Origin: Clitopilus passeckerianus
Taxonomy: Eukaryota > Basidiomycota > Agaricomycetes > Agaricales > Entolomataceae
Direction: 5' to 3'
Length of the DNA stretch: 64,000 bases
Assembly (NCBI GenBank): GCA_944990035.1
Contig: CALYLX010000088.1
Location: 62,001-126,000, forward strand
Shown: positions 23,755 to 34,784 of the stretch, in pieces
Position numbering within the stretch: the stretch's first letter is position 1
How the letters are laid out: each line of letters begins with the position of its first letter
Notes under the pieces: generated by a model
What the model saw: only the letters and a program-made list of their open reading frames with translations
Told to the model about the DNA's origin: nothing
Database searches by the model: none
Program-made: the position numbers and the translations under genes

Positions 23755-24462
23755 TCAATCATCCGTCCCTCCTTGCATTTCGACATCAACTGGTGAAATC
23801 ATTGTCGAGGGGAAAGCATTCATAGCCAGGCTTCCCACTGCCTGAAATACCCAAAGCATTGACATGACTGTGACGATAATGCTCATGGCAAGTACCTTTG
23901 ACCTGCACCCGAGGGCGATCTCAAGACACAGGACAACATGGGCAAGGAAAAGCGGAAGGGAGTTAATGAATGTGAAGGCGAAAGCCCCTTGGTTATCTAT
24001 AGAGGTCTGGATAATGCAAGGTTTAGATCACCAAGCGGGTATTTAGCCTTATGGAAAGACACTTACCTTGAAGTGTTCCTTGCCGATACCGTCGTACGTT
24101 GAGGATATATGAGAGGTGAGTAGGATGCATGCAATGGGGATCACATTGGAGGACAGGGGGTCCCTTTGGACGTCAAGCCTGTAAGGAAGTTTAGACAGCC
24201 ATCTGCGCCCTATACATTCTGGCGACGCACCCGAGTACACCAATCAGCTAGGGAGTAAATGTTGTCTAGTTTGGCAGGAATACAAGGGACATTGGCTTAC
24301 GATGACAAGTGCCATCTTTCGTTGCTTTGAAAAGCGATTGATAATCCGGCCGGCGTGCATCAAGTCACCATGAGCAAGGCAAACAGCCTCGTGTGCCGTC
24401 CAAGCTGGTGCTCGTATAGAGCGCCTGGCTCGTAAGAAGAGTGTCTTAGTGAAATCGAGCAT
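23755..24462 (-). CDS. MPF small membrane protein, member 1
   Basis: Four exons on the minus strand: 24301-24462, 24231-24247 (17 nt), 24067-24178 (112 nt) and 23755-24006, giving 180 residues. Family marks: IINRFSKQRKMALVI at the end of exon 1, LLTSHISSTYDGIGKEHFK at the end of exon 3, and FINSLPLFLA in exon 4. It is predicted to span the membrane several times. Exon 1 is odd: most members are hydrophobic here, but this one reads polar and basic (FLRARRSIRAPAWTAHEA), and an alternative frame gives a better match to CTIYDDV of its relatives. A pair of compensating frameshifts in exon 1 is possible. Function unknown. Confidence 0.72.
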
Positions 24463-24524
24463 TCACGCTCTCCGAGAAAATCAAGGGAGGGGCTACAGAC
24501 TCATCAGAGCCAGAGAAGGGGGAG

Positions 24525-24534
24525 CCTTATATAT
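24525..24534 (-). promoter_or_regulatory. TATA box of MPF member 1
   Basis: On the minus strand ATATATAAGG sits about 65 bases upstream of the ATG at 24462. The spacing resembles that in other members. Confidence 0.5.
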
Positions 24535-26712
24535 CTGTAATCTTTCAGGCTGGAACGGCAGTTTTGGTCAAATTCTTGACAACTCCTCTCACGTGGGAGT
24601 ACGAGTAGGCAACATGAAAGTATATATGGATATAGTTCAATCATCTTCCTTTATTATGTAGGCATGGGACGTTATCGACTTGTGCAGTGATACACGCAAC
24701 CAAGCTTGATGACAATGAGGTGCCTGCGAGTACGGGATTATGTGATCCTCAAGGCTCGGTCACCATCCGGGCAAGTTGTACATTTAAGTCTTTAGGCCAG
24801 GGTTTGCTACCTTCTGGAGTAGCAATAGAATAGAGCAAAAGTTACTTTACCAGTGGCAGCTTGAGTAGGCGTGATGAGAGTCCCAGCACTGGAACCACCG
24901 TGGAATCGAAAGCAAAGTGGGATGATCCACTCTGGGACAATCAACGGGAGGGTGAATACTGGGGCCGTTCAAAATGCATCCCCGAGATGACTGTGGGTGG
25001 GAGGACCTTCGAAACCCCAAACCCTCACCAGCTGATGCTTCGGTATCTCGGTATCTTCCGGTCCCGCGGCCTAACGAAGAAGGACTATGGTTGTACCGAT
25101 TGGCTCTTCATTTGGCTAAACCCAATCATGGTCTCGTCGTTGCAGAACTAGTGACTACAGCAGCAAGTAACATAACATCCCCATCGGGTGTCATATCATT
25201 TGAGTGCACTGGCCGTGCTCACATGAAGCTTGAACTATGTCGTCTATCCAGATAGCAGGTGAGCGCTCACAGCTCACGAGTTGCAAAAGTTTGGGCATTA
25301 ACGTAGTGGAAACGAGTTTTATCAGAGAGGACCCAGCTGCACCAGCCCAGAATTATCGAAGGTACGTCTTCTGTCGAGCCTCGGGTCAGAGTTATTACGC
25401 CTGTACATTTGACCTGGGTTGCAGCTTGATTGTTCTAACATCATTCAGGCGAACTTCGGAATACTTAACGATAGTTCCCATCCGGAGAATGGAGGTGAGC
25501 AATATCAGGTAGCTGGTGTCGCACAGGTCCACTTCCGAACCAGGCCAACCACGACACATATATCATTAAAATGGGATGTTCAAAACTGTCAGATTACAAC
25601 CTTAGAATAGAAGGTGCTGGGATACCAATTTGTAAATCTACTCCCAAATTACTCCATTCGGACTTCTTTTTGAACCATGTTTCAATGGGAGTGGTGTGTC
25701 CTTCCGACACATAAGTTGAGCTCGAGGCGGATGTGTAAGTAGACAAGCCAATCAATAAATTAAACCGAGCCTAGCCAAGGGTTATATTTCCGCTTGGCCC
25801 AGGCTTCGGAGTAACTCGAGCTGGCTGCTCATGGCTGCAGAACTGAGGATACCATGACGGAAACGTTCAATCAGCCACCCACAGCGCTTTAGAGTGAGCC
25901 GTTTTCGCTGGCTTCTTGTTGAAGAATGCCACCACCAAAGTGGCCCGGTTCTCGCTCTTCGCATCTCTCCTCGGTGCACAGGCTTGGGCGCAAGGGGTAG
26001 ATGCACAAGGAGGTAGTCGATGGACGGGCTGCGCTTCCAAGGAAGATGGATATCCTCCAAGGATCGAACAACCCAGGCATGGCTCCTTCGATCCAAAGGA
26101 GAACTACGATATACGAGATCACGCAAAGTGTGGACGTTCTAGCCGTAATACAGCTGCCTGACATGCATATAGAACCTGACATTCCTATTGGTCATGGAGG
26201 ATGAAAAACCCATGGGGCAAGAAATTCGGCGATACGAACCGGAGTAGGGTCCGTATGGGATAGAGAGAATAGAGCCTGATGGAAACCTCTACTGTATGTA
26301 TTCCATGTTTTCCGGCGTATGTCAAAGTCCCAGGCATGTGTATTACCCCGCTCGATCGATGATAGGTGACTCGGAAACGAGATCAAACAAACGCGCACGA
26401 AAACTCATCGATCATCCACAGCCTGCATAGCCACACAGCTTTGCCCTGTCGGTCTAATGGGGATGGAGGCCTGCGGCACGGCTCATGGTCCCTATTTGGT
26501 GGCAGCACAACCAGCGAGCCTTCTTGGATAGAAGGTCGGACTCAGAATGCGTCATCTGCAACAGTCCTCAAAAGCATCCTGATTCCCCAAGCAAGCGAGC
26601 TTGTCTTTGATGGTCCGTGATCTGGTTTGCTTTCCCTGTATAGACCACGAAGCGGGAGTCCTAACCTCTCTTAGGCTCAGGGTGTAACTGCCAATTGTAG
26701 TCAAAATTCAAC
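24535..26712. other. gene-poor stretch, unassigned reading frames
   Basis: About 2.2 kb. Frames at 24861-25255 (with LWLYRLALHLAKPNHGLVV) and 25916-26161 (with a leader-like FSLFASLLGAQAWAQ) look slightly protein-like, but neither joins into a gene with plausible splice sites, and I recognise no family. Possibly decayed genes. Confidence 0.4.
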
Positions 26713-27466
26713 ATGCCTCTCCTCGCCCAAGTGCATGTTTTGGAAAAATATACCAAGCTCGTTATAACAGCGGTCCGCATCTGCTTACCCTATGGCAACG
26801 ACCTCAAAGCCTCCACCGAGGACGCGTCCATAAAACCCCTCGCTAAACGTTTCGCCGATCAACGCAAGCTGTCACTGTCACTCGTGGTGGTGAGTCCTCC
26901 CCCAATTCCTCTTCTATCCGTTCTTCATAGCTCACATACCGACATCGTGGTAGTTCACCGCTGTTCTGGCGTAAGTAGTTTGGATCATTTCCTTTATGGG
27001 GAATTGAACTGAATGCCGACGCTTTCTAGATTCAACGTTCACAAAGGAAGAATGACCGCCGTTCGAGTGATCGTCGTATTGATCCTGCTCACAGTGAACA
27101 TATCATTCATCTATGATAGAATTAGTGACGAAGCTTTCAAGGTATGAAGTCCGTTCACATACCATGGACGATACGTTAAGCGACGCTTGCTCCTTCCAAA
27201 GGCTCACATCGACGCGCTCGGCCCCGCCGCCTTTACCCCCCTCAACTCCCTGCCTCGCTTCATGGCTCGTATCACCCTTTGGGTCGAGATATTTTGTGGA
27301 TTTGAGTCCAAAGTAGCCGCCACAGGTGTAGCGCTCCTCATCGATGCCAGGTCTGTTGGTTGTCGCTGGGAGCATCATGGCGAAGTGGACAGCGGCAGGT
27401 CTAGCGAGGGAAGATACCAGCAACAGTGATATTCCTTCGGATAGTAGCCTCCACGAGATCGTCTGA
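26713..27466 (+). pseudogene. MPF small membrane protein, member 2 (frameshifted last exon)
   Basis: Exons 26713-26889, 26954-26970 (17 nt), 27030-27141 (112 nt) and a last exon from 27202. The first three exons and most of the fourth are intact and in frame: FADQRKLSLSL, FTAVLA, LLTVNISFIYDRISDEAFK, LGPAAFTPLNSLPRFMARI, FESKVAATGVALLI. Just after this, two bases appear to be missing relative to members 7 and 10 (ATCGATGCC where relatives read ATCTCGATGCC). The open frame then departs from the family and stops at 27429, while the other frame resumes with SMPGLLVVAGSIMAKW and stops at 27466. The product may still be made with an altered tail of about 30 residues. Confidence 0.7.
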
Positions 27467-28129
27467 GCTGACACCAAGCCTCCGAGGCGTGATGGACTTA
27501 TTCAATATTTAACGTTTTCACTTTTGCGGGTGGTCGGTTATGCCTACTTTTAGATCTTTGAGCCTTTGGTTATGGAAACAAATTGAATCTTATCTCATCA
27601 CAGCGTGGTCGCCGCTTAATGGAGGTTCATGACAATACCGAGTCAAGCCGGAGTCCTTCATCGTCATTGGTCGTAAGCATTCTGAGCTTGTTGACACAAG
27701 TGCCGGTTACAGCAAAGCCCGGCCAGTCAAGGTGAGGTACTCTGATGACACAATCATGACAGCAAAAGGATGAACCTGTTCTTCGTGTGTGAGAGATGAC
27801 ATGGGGTCGCAGCCAAGGAGCCGCCGTTTGAATGTTCTGCGAGAGACAGTGCAAAGAGCACTGCCATAAGTACGGTTTTATGCATTCAAAGCCTGGGAGT
27901 TTCTATTGGGAAGTTCTGCCATGGATGGAGCGAAGACAATTACAAGAGCATGGACAACAGCGATGGTGATGGTGTAGACAACAAAGAGCTCGGCTATTTA
28001 CGATCCAATCTGCTTGGCAAGCTGTTGATCTCCGATTAGATCAGATCCGACCGGTTACCGGTTATCTCTTCTGAATTAGACTCCCGACTGGTGCCTGGTT
28101 CATTTTTGCTCAATCCCACCATCTTCGAG
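27467..28129. other. intergenic
   Basis: About 660 bases upstream of the HIT-finger gene. No motif or convincing frame. Confidence 0.4.
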
Positions 28130-28888
28130 ATGAAATGCAGCATCTGCAACTCTAATCCTTCCAAATACACATGTCCTTCCTGCTCTGTTCAATACTGCTC
28201 CGTAGCATGCTACAAGTCTCACAAGGCTCAGTCCTGCGCTACTCAGCCACAACAACTTTCACTTCTGGCAGCAACAGCGACTGATCTTGCCAACAGACCT
28301 GTAAACGAAGATGATACATCGATAAAGGATGGGCCACCACTTAAGCCGCTTAGCTCTATTAAATGGCCATACGTTCTTGAGGAGTCGTCTTTCCCCGACC
28401 CATTGAAGAGGGACGATCCGAAGACGCTGCAGTTGCGGCACTACGAGGCAATCGGTACAACCTCTCCTCGTGAATCGCCTCAGATTCTGAGCTAAGACAT
28501 ATCTACAGCCACCTCGAAGTCGATACGCACCACCCTACTCTCTAATCCATCGCTCAAACCTCTTCTTACTCAGTTGGATACCCTACGAGGCGTCGAGCGC
28601 GAGCGCGCTCTCCAACGAGCGTTAGGCGTCACTCCTCCAGACATTCGTGCTGTATCCTCGTCTTCCTCAACGTCCGGGCGCGCAAATGTGTCGGTCTCAA
28701 ACGATCTGCCTGGAGTTTATGTGACGGAGGAACAGACGAAGTTGTTGAGGGAACTAGCGGAGGCGGTGGAAGGGTGTGTTCGTGATCCGGAGAAGGGTGG
28801 GAGCGGAGGGGTGCAGCTGGGGCTGGATTGGGAGAAGATGGAGGAGGAAGGGCATGAAACTAGGAAGCAGGATGCCCTTAGGGTGTGA
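28130..28888 (+). CDS. HIT-type zinc finger protein
   Basis: Two exons, 28130-28454 and 28509-28888, give 234 residues. Residues 3-34 form a HIT finger: CSICNSNPSKYTCPSC, then YCSVACYKSHKAQSC. HIT fingers of the ZNHIT3/Hit1 type act in box C/D snoRNP assembly, and others in chromatin remodelling. The exact branch cannot be told. Reading through 28455 meets stops at once. The 54-nt intron (GTACAA..CAG) restores one frame: YEAIATSKSIRTTLLSN, LKPLLTQLDTLRGVERERAL. The C-terminal part ends in an acidic helix. An ATG is chosen over an in-frame upstream GTG at 28091. It is convergent with MPF member 3, and decayed copies of its 3' half lie near 33.0 and 40.1 kb. Confidence 0.8.
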
Positions 28889-29105
28889 ACACGACAGTTC
28901 AAGCAAACGCATGCATTCCCGTGCTGGTCAAGTGATCAAAGGCGTCTAATCAGTGTACGTGGTTGTGTGGTTTTCTATATGTCTTTACCCCAGGCTTACA
29001 TCATTGATATAGCGACATAGATTAAAAACAAGGACGAACAGACGTTGGGTGCCGTACATCTCAAATGTGGTTACCTCTTGAGAAGAGCAAGTATTCTTCG
29101 TGTAC

Positions 29106-29788
29106 TCAAAGATTCGCCTGCGCCTCGACCTCTCTCGCAGGAGCCCATAAACGAAAGATACAGCTCACCATGAGCTGGGTGATCCCCGGGATCGATGTCG
29201 CGATGATGAGGGATGCTGCAGTTGCCTTGGATTCGAGACCTCGAACGATCTCGGCACAGAGAATGAACTGGGTGAGGATGCGAGGGAGAGAATTGATGAG
29301 GATGAAAGCGGCGGGACCGAGCGTGTCGACGCTGGACTGGATGGAACATTATTCAGGCGCTGGACTGCACGGGATATCAAGTATGTCGTTACCTGAAAAC
29401 TCTTGTTGTTGATCCCGTCGTACATCAAGGAAATATTGGAAGTGAGCAGGATACACGAGATGACGACGACGGAGGATGTGATCCTATTCTGCTGAACGGT
29501 GACCCTAGGATCCAGGTCAGTATTGCGCCAAAGAGGCAGGGTTGATGATAGGGGTTATAACACACGCGAGAATGGCAGCGAGCTAGGAATATGTGAACCG
29601 ACATTCAGTACACATCGACGCTAGATAGGAAGTCCTACGCTCACAATAACGAGTGTCATTCTACGCTGGTCGGTAAAGTGTTCATTCAGAGGTATGGCAT
29701 ATGCGGGGTCACCCTGAGCTCTGAGGACGTCGTCGTAGACTGTGCAAGAGCGTAGAGTGCTGCCGAGGGAGAGTAGAGAAGAGATCAT
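29106..29788 (-). CDS. MPF small membrane protein, member 3
   Basis: Four exons on the minus strand: 29645-29788, 29565-29581 (17 nt), 29393-29504 (112 nt) and 29106-29336, giving 167 residues. Exon 1 is the shortest of the family (48 codons). Landmarks: SCTVYDDVLRAQ, NEHFTDQRRMTLVI, LAAILA, CILLTSNISLMYDGINNKSFQ, LGPAAFILINSLPRIL, GLESKATAASLIIATSIPG. Hydrophobic stretches predict about four or five membrane spans. In exons 3 and 4 it is nearly identical to member 5, so the two are recent duplicates. Function unknown. Confidence 0.78.
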
Positions 29789-30549
29789 TGCCAGTATTCT
29801 CTGTATTGTGTAGTGAGGTTGGGGAATTGCTTGCGATTGAGGCGCCTTTTTATGTCGGAACGAAATTGATGGATATCGGTTTAGAATATCTGCTCGGGCG
29901 CTTTGAATTGCAAACTTTGTTTTATAATCATTTTTAAGTACTTAATCAGGACATCTCTCTACAAATGACCTTAACCAAAAACTGGCGATCGCATGGATAC
30001 CCCAACATGGATATCTATCACGAGAACATCGTCGGTTGACTATTTGATCTCAGTTCAAACCTACGCATTTTAACCCGGAAGCGACGAACGGCAATTTTTG
30101 TCATGTCCGATGGAAGGATTCCATCCCCTTTTGCCAGTGGCTCGAAAAATTGCACTCTGATCCACGTGAACGAATGCGACGGACCAAATTGCTAAATTTG
30201 GGTCGATGGTGCCCTCCCAATCCCAGAAGGGGCCCTATTGCCGCAGCCAGGATATGTCGATACACTCTGGAAGGAACCCCATGTGGACCAAAGTTCGATA
30301 GATTCTGTTCCCGAATTGAACAGCAGCATTATTGAGAGAAGTTAACCAATGACTGATATGCGTTAATGAATGGCGGAGAAGTTTTGGTGAGTGATTCATC
30401 GAAGGGTCGGACTGTGGTCGTAAATTCTATCCTTCAGCCAGCTTGGTTGTCTTCTTCGATTAAATTGTGTACAGAAAGTAACATTGAATGCCAGCGCATC
30501 TTAGATACCGGATATTATCTAGTATGGGCAACAAGCATGAACGGGATAG
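29789..30549. other. intergenic between MPF members 3 and 4
   Basis: About 760 bases. Contains the promoter of member 3 (a T-rich TATA-like element around 29845-29855, minus strand) and the 3' region of member 4. The frames at 30150-30335 and 30366-30620 have no support. Confidence 0.4.
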
Positions 30550-31241
30550 TCAAGCATTTGGCCCATCCTCGATGTCCTGCCGCGCAGACACTGACAGCCG
30601 GAGAATACAGGTTCCCATGAGCTGCATGATTCCCGGGAGGGACGTAGCAATGACGATAATGGCCGCAATTGTCTTGGATTCGAGGCCCAAAACAATCTCC
30701 ATGCAGAGGATGATTTGGGTAAGGATGCGAGGGAGAGAGATGATGAGGGTAAAAGCAGCAGGACCAAGAGCGTTGACGTTGGACTAAAAGGACCAGATGT
30801 TTAGATGTTGGATTGTTTGTCAAGTAATTTATGTCTGTACCTGAAAGCTTTCGGTGGTTATGCTGTCGTACATCGATGAAATATTTGACGTGAGCAAGAT
30901 GCACGAGATGACGATGACGGAAGATGTGAGTCTCTCTTGTTGAACGGTGACACTGGAGTCCAGATTAATAGGACGGCGATCGTGATGAAGTTGACCACAT
31001 ACGCAAGGATAGCAGCGAGCTAGAAACATCCGAGCCACAATCAATGGGTGTCGAGTTTAGATGAATGATCGACACTCACTATAACAAGCACCATCTTACG
31101 CTGTTCAGTAAAGCGCTTAATCAGAGGTTTGGCACATAAGGGGTCACGTTGAGCCTTAAGGACGTCGTCGTAGATGGTGCAAGAGCGTAGGGTCGGGCCC
31201 AAGCGCAGTACCAAAGAGATGATAGACAACAATCTCTCCAT
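30550..31241 (-). CDS. MPF small membrane protein, member 4
   Basis: Four exons on the minus strand: 31080-31241, 31003-31019 (17 nt), 30841-30952 (112 nt) and 30550-30783, giving 174 residues. Landmarks: LRSCTIYDDVLKAQ, KPLIKRFTEQRKMVLVI, LAAILA, CILLTSNISSMYDSITTESFQ, LGPAAFTLIISLPRIL, GLESKTIAAIIVIATSLPG. The start at MERLL fits the other members; an upstream in-frame ATG at 31307 would add an unmatched leader. It is related to members 3 and 5. All splice sites are regular. Function unknown. Confidence 0.8.
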
Positions 31242-31899
31242 ACACACACAAATTTGGCACGAAAAAGTGGGTTTGAAAGGAATACGTAGAAGGTGTTGAG
31301 TAGGCAAGGAAGTTGAGGGAGGCGTGTAGTGAAGAGGGCGAGTGCCCTACTTTCTTGGCTTATCGAGGGAGCCCCATAGCGGAACCGTGGCCCCCATTTT
31401 ATACCTCTGGTCCATGAAAGTCACAAAGGGACGAGGGTTGTTCCTTGTAATGTTACAAGTTGTGAATTGTGGCAGTGCAGGTACCTCAGTGAGCCATTCT
31501 CGGATTACAATTTGATTCTTACCCATGGACATACACTCGATCAAGCAGGGCTCCAAACCAACTTGTGGGATGGAAATTTTCCATTCAGCCACGTACTTAC
31601 AGTTGGGGCTCGATTTTGGCCCGGTGAGTCTCCAATTATGGTATATGTGCTGTATTCGCCCATCACGACGTCGTTTGCCATCTCCATTCTTCGATTTACA
31701 GTGACCTCATCGAATCGCTGACCCTCACGTTCCTGCTTTGTGACCACGAAAGCGAGATCTGCTCGCAACCGTAACAGGTATGGAGGAACATGAGGCCCTA
31801 CGCCTAGGGATCAAAACTCGACGCAACCTTCAACCCGGAATTCGTGTTTCGTACTTGGGCCCCGCCTTCGCCCTTTGCGCCATTTGGAAGAGCTCACAT
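31242..31899. other. promoter side of MPF member 4 and unassigned DNA
   Basis: A T-rich TATA-like element lies near 31394 (minus strand). The frames at 31347-31768 have no motif. The right part grades into the R repeat. Confidence 0.35.
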
Positions 31900-32700
31900 C
31901 CCCAGGTGTGAGCCAGCTGGTCACGGAGATGCAAATATGGTCCCGGCAGGTGAGCGTCTTGGATGCTAGTCCCTGGGGGCGGATTGAGAGCTGATGTTAT
32001 GTCCTCCAGAATATCATGAAATAGATTCACTTACGCGATTCCTTACCATTGGCATATTTTCCACTCCACGTACGGTGGTGCATCGATTTTACACCCTGCA
32101 GCTGTCACCTCCGCCCTTCCAACTTCTTTCCCCTCCAAGCCCGGATATCCTCGCTTTGCGGTTCATACCCTTCTTCCGGAATCTAACGTCTCTCCTCGTC
32201 CATTCATGAACACTATTGGCTGGACAACTAAAACTCAACTCCGATGACACAGAGGGAAACGTACCCAGGATACGGCGTTCTGCAGTCTTGGCCCAGGCGG
32301 CAGCTCCTTAGGAGCTGGACTGACTTTCGTTCCCGACCACGAACCGTTCCTTTGATGACGTCCATCAGTGATTGCAATCAAGCTTAACCCCTCCTCCTTC
32401 CCTTCTCAACTCCTCTGGTTTGCGTTACGGGACGCTTTACGTGCCATGACCCAATCCGAACTTCGCCCCATCATAAAGCTCTGCTGACGATCCCGAAGCT
32501 GAAGAGGGAGGTTTCTTCAAGTATCATACCGAACGCTACGCCAGCGCGTTCGTCCCTATGCTCAACGGCCTCTCGACAATCTGGTCTCCTTCTAGTTCCC
32601 CTTCTCACTGGACATAGACGGAGGTGTGATCCTCTACGTCAATCCTCGTGTTTGGTTCATCCTAGCTCTCTTCTAGTCTCTTTCCCTCCTTCATATCCCA
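31900..32700 (+). pseudogene. R repeat, copy 1 (decayed coding-like sequence)
   Basis: First of three related blocks, also at about 38900-39940 and 42300-43260. All share an intron-like segment of about 60 bases starting GTGAG(C/T)G and ending TCCAG (here about 31951-32010), followed by coding-like sequence. A late shared stretch is TTTCTTCAAGTATCA (about 32513 here). Reading frames are broken many times. The parent gene is not recognised. It lies directly upstream of a decayed HIT-finger fragment, as in copy 2. Confidence 0.55.
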
Positions 32701-32749
32701 CATACAATACGTCATCTGTCACGCTGATCCGCCCACATATACATCCTCC

Positions 32750-33280
32750 CTCTTGTATTCAATCCTGTTTATGAGGAACTCTCTTTCTCTGACCCAGAGG
32801 TACGATCTGGAGACGCTACATTTGGGGCAACCAAGGCTACTGGCGCGATCTCTCTTCGTGGATCGCCTCCAACTCCGAGCTAAGATATATCTATAGTCAC
32901 CTCGAGGTCGATATGTACCACCCTGCTTTCTAACAGCCCAAACCTCTTCTTCCTCAGCCGGACATATTGCGAGGAATGGAGCACGGACGAGCCCTCCAAC
33001 GCGCACTAGCCGTCACTCCTCCAGACATTCGTGCCGTATCGTCGTCTTCCCCAACGTCCGGGCGCGCAAATATGTCGGTCTCAAATGATATACCTGGAGT
33101 TTAGGCGATGGAGTAACAGACGAAGCTATTGAGGGCTCTAGCGTAGGCTGTAGAAGCCTGTCTCCGGGATCCAGGGAAGGGTGGGAGCGAAGGGGGTTTA
33201 GCTGGGGTTAGATCTGGAAAATTTGGGGGAACGCCGGCTCGAAGACAGGGAGTACGATGCACGTGAGGTGCGAGCACAGC
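32750..33280 (+). pseudogene. HIT-finger gene fragment, copy 1 (decayed)
   Basis: Matches the 3' two thirds of the intact gene at 28130-28888, without the zinc finger. The stretch CACTCCTCCAGACATTCGTG and the following CCAACGTCCGGGCGCGCAAA are shared. It has in-frame stops, including one at a GGAGTTTAG where the parent reads GGAGTTTATG. The adjoining MPF member 5 stands in the same convergent position as member 3 does to the intact gene, so a block carrying both was duplicated. Confidence 0.8.
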
Positions 33281-33499
33281 AGTCCATTCAGACGAACGGA
33301 TGCATTCTCTCGTACTGGTCAAGTGATCAACACGCGTTCATTCATGGAAGTACGTGGTTTTTGTGATTTTCTACATTTCTTTGGCCCAGGCTCACATAAT
33401 TGATATAGCGACATAGATTAAGAAGAACGAATGAAATTGGGCGCTGTTACCTAACAAACGCTGGTTATTTCAAGCGAGGAACATATATTCTTTGTATAG

Positions 33500-34191
33500 T
33501 CAAGCATTCGACTCCAACTCGACTTCTCTCGCAGGAGCCCATAAACGAAGAATCCAGCTCACCATGGGCTGAGTGATCCCCGGGATCGACGTCGCGATGA
33601 TGAGGGATGCTGCAGCCACCTTGGATTCGAGGCCCCAAACGATCTCAGCGCAGAGAATGAATTGGGTAAGGATGCGAGGGAGAGAATTGATGAGGATGAA
33701 AGCGGCGGGCCCAAGGGTATCAACACTCGTCTGAAGAGAAAGATTATTCAGTTTTGGACTGCTCGTTATGAAATGTATGTCGTTACCTGAAAATCTTCAT
33801 CGGTGATGCCGTCGTACATGAATGAAATATTTGAAGTGAGCAGGATGCACGAAATGACGACGATGGAGGATGTGAGTCTGTTCCGCTCAGTAGTGACGCT
33901 AGAATCCAAATTAACATTGTCAGCGGAACCGGGATGGGGATGAACATTGTGACGTACGCGAGAATAGCAGCAAGCTAAGAATATTCACCTTCAATAGGCG
34001 ACGAGTATAGTTTAACATGCTACACTCACAATAACGAGTGCCATCTTACGCTGTTCGGCGAAGCGCTTAATGAGAGGTCTGGTATAAGACGCGTCACGTC
34101 GTGCATTGAGGACGTAGTTGTAGAGGGTGCAAGAAAGGAGAGCTTCGTCAAAGTGAAGTAGCAAAGATATCATTGAAAATATGCTGTCCAT
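33500..34191 (-). CDS. MPF small membrane protein, member 5
   Basis: Four exons on the minus strand: 34030-34191, 33958-33974 (17 nt), 33787-33898 (112 nt) and 33500-33730, giving 173 residues. Landmarks: LLSCTLYNYVLNARRD, RPLIKRFAEQRKMALVI, LAAILA, CILLTSNISFMYDGITDEDFQ, LGPAAFILINSLPRIL, GLESKVAAASLIIATSIPG. It is the closest relative of member 3. Its neighbour HIT fragment has decayed while this gene stays open, which suggests selection on the MPF gene. A foldback element sits in its upstream region. Function unknown. Confidence 0.8.
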
Positions 34192-34308
34192 CGGTGCAAT
34201 TATGGTGGTGAATTCAAGCTAAAAGCGATGAGTTCAAGAGGATACTAGTATTATGGTCGGATTGGTCGGGTTATGAAGAAGGTGTTGAACAGGTAGGAAG
34301 GTTAAGAG

Positions 34309-34784
34309 AATCTTTCCTTGAGGAACGTCTTTTTATGGATGGAAAGTGGGGCGCCAAAGAGGATTGGACGGCTACCCCATTCGTCAACGACACACCGCCT
34401 CGACATTGATCGTGCTTTCGCGTTAACAGTGATCGTGCTTTACAGTGATCGTGCACTGTAACGCGAAAGCACGATCACTGAAGAGGATCGGACGGCTACC
34501 CCATTCGTCAACGACACACCGCCTCGACATTGATCGTGCTTTCGCGTTAACAGTGATCGTGCACTGTAACGATCACTGAAGAGGATCGGACGGCTACCCC
34601 ATTCGTCAACGACACACCGCCTCGACATTGATCGTGCTTTCGCGTTAACAGTGATCGTGCGCTGTAACGCGAAAGCACGATCACTGAAGAGGATTGGACG
34701 GCTACCCCATTCGTCAACGAATGGGGTAGCCGTCCAATCCTCTTTGGCGCCCCACACTTTTCAGACGTTCCTCAAGGAAAGATT
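34309..34784. mobile_element. foldback (MITE-like) element with internal repeats
   Basis: Outer inverted repeats begin AATCTTTCCTTGAGGAACGT (34309) and end with the complement (34784). The arms extend about 75 bases inward, with a short insertion in the left arm. Inside are unequal tandem units starting GAGGAT(C/T)GGACGG at 34359, 34483, 34581 and 34689. Each unit carries its own inverted pair around GATCGTGCTTTCGCG. A perfect 25-nt hairpin (34689-34713 with 34718-34742, loop TCAA) closes the right side. No coding capacity. It lies about 120 bases upstream of MPF member 5. No target-site duplication could be confirmed by eye. Confidence 0.8.

Noticed and set aside
28091..28498. HIT-finger protein as a short 134-residue gene starting at GTG
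   Set aside because: An ATG follows at 28130 just before the zinc finger, and splicing 28455-28508 restores a long conserved C-terminal part.
34309..34784. LTR or retrotransposon origin for the foldback region
   Set aside because: The ends are inverted, not direct, and there is no coding capacity.
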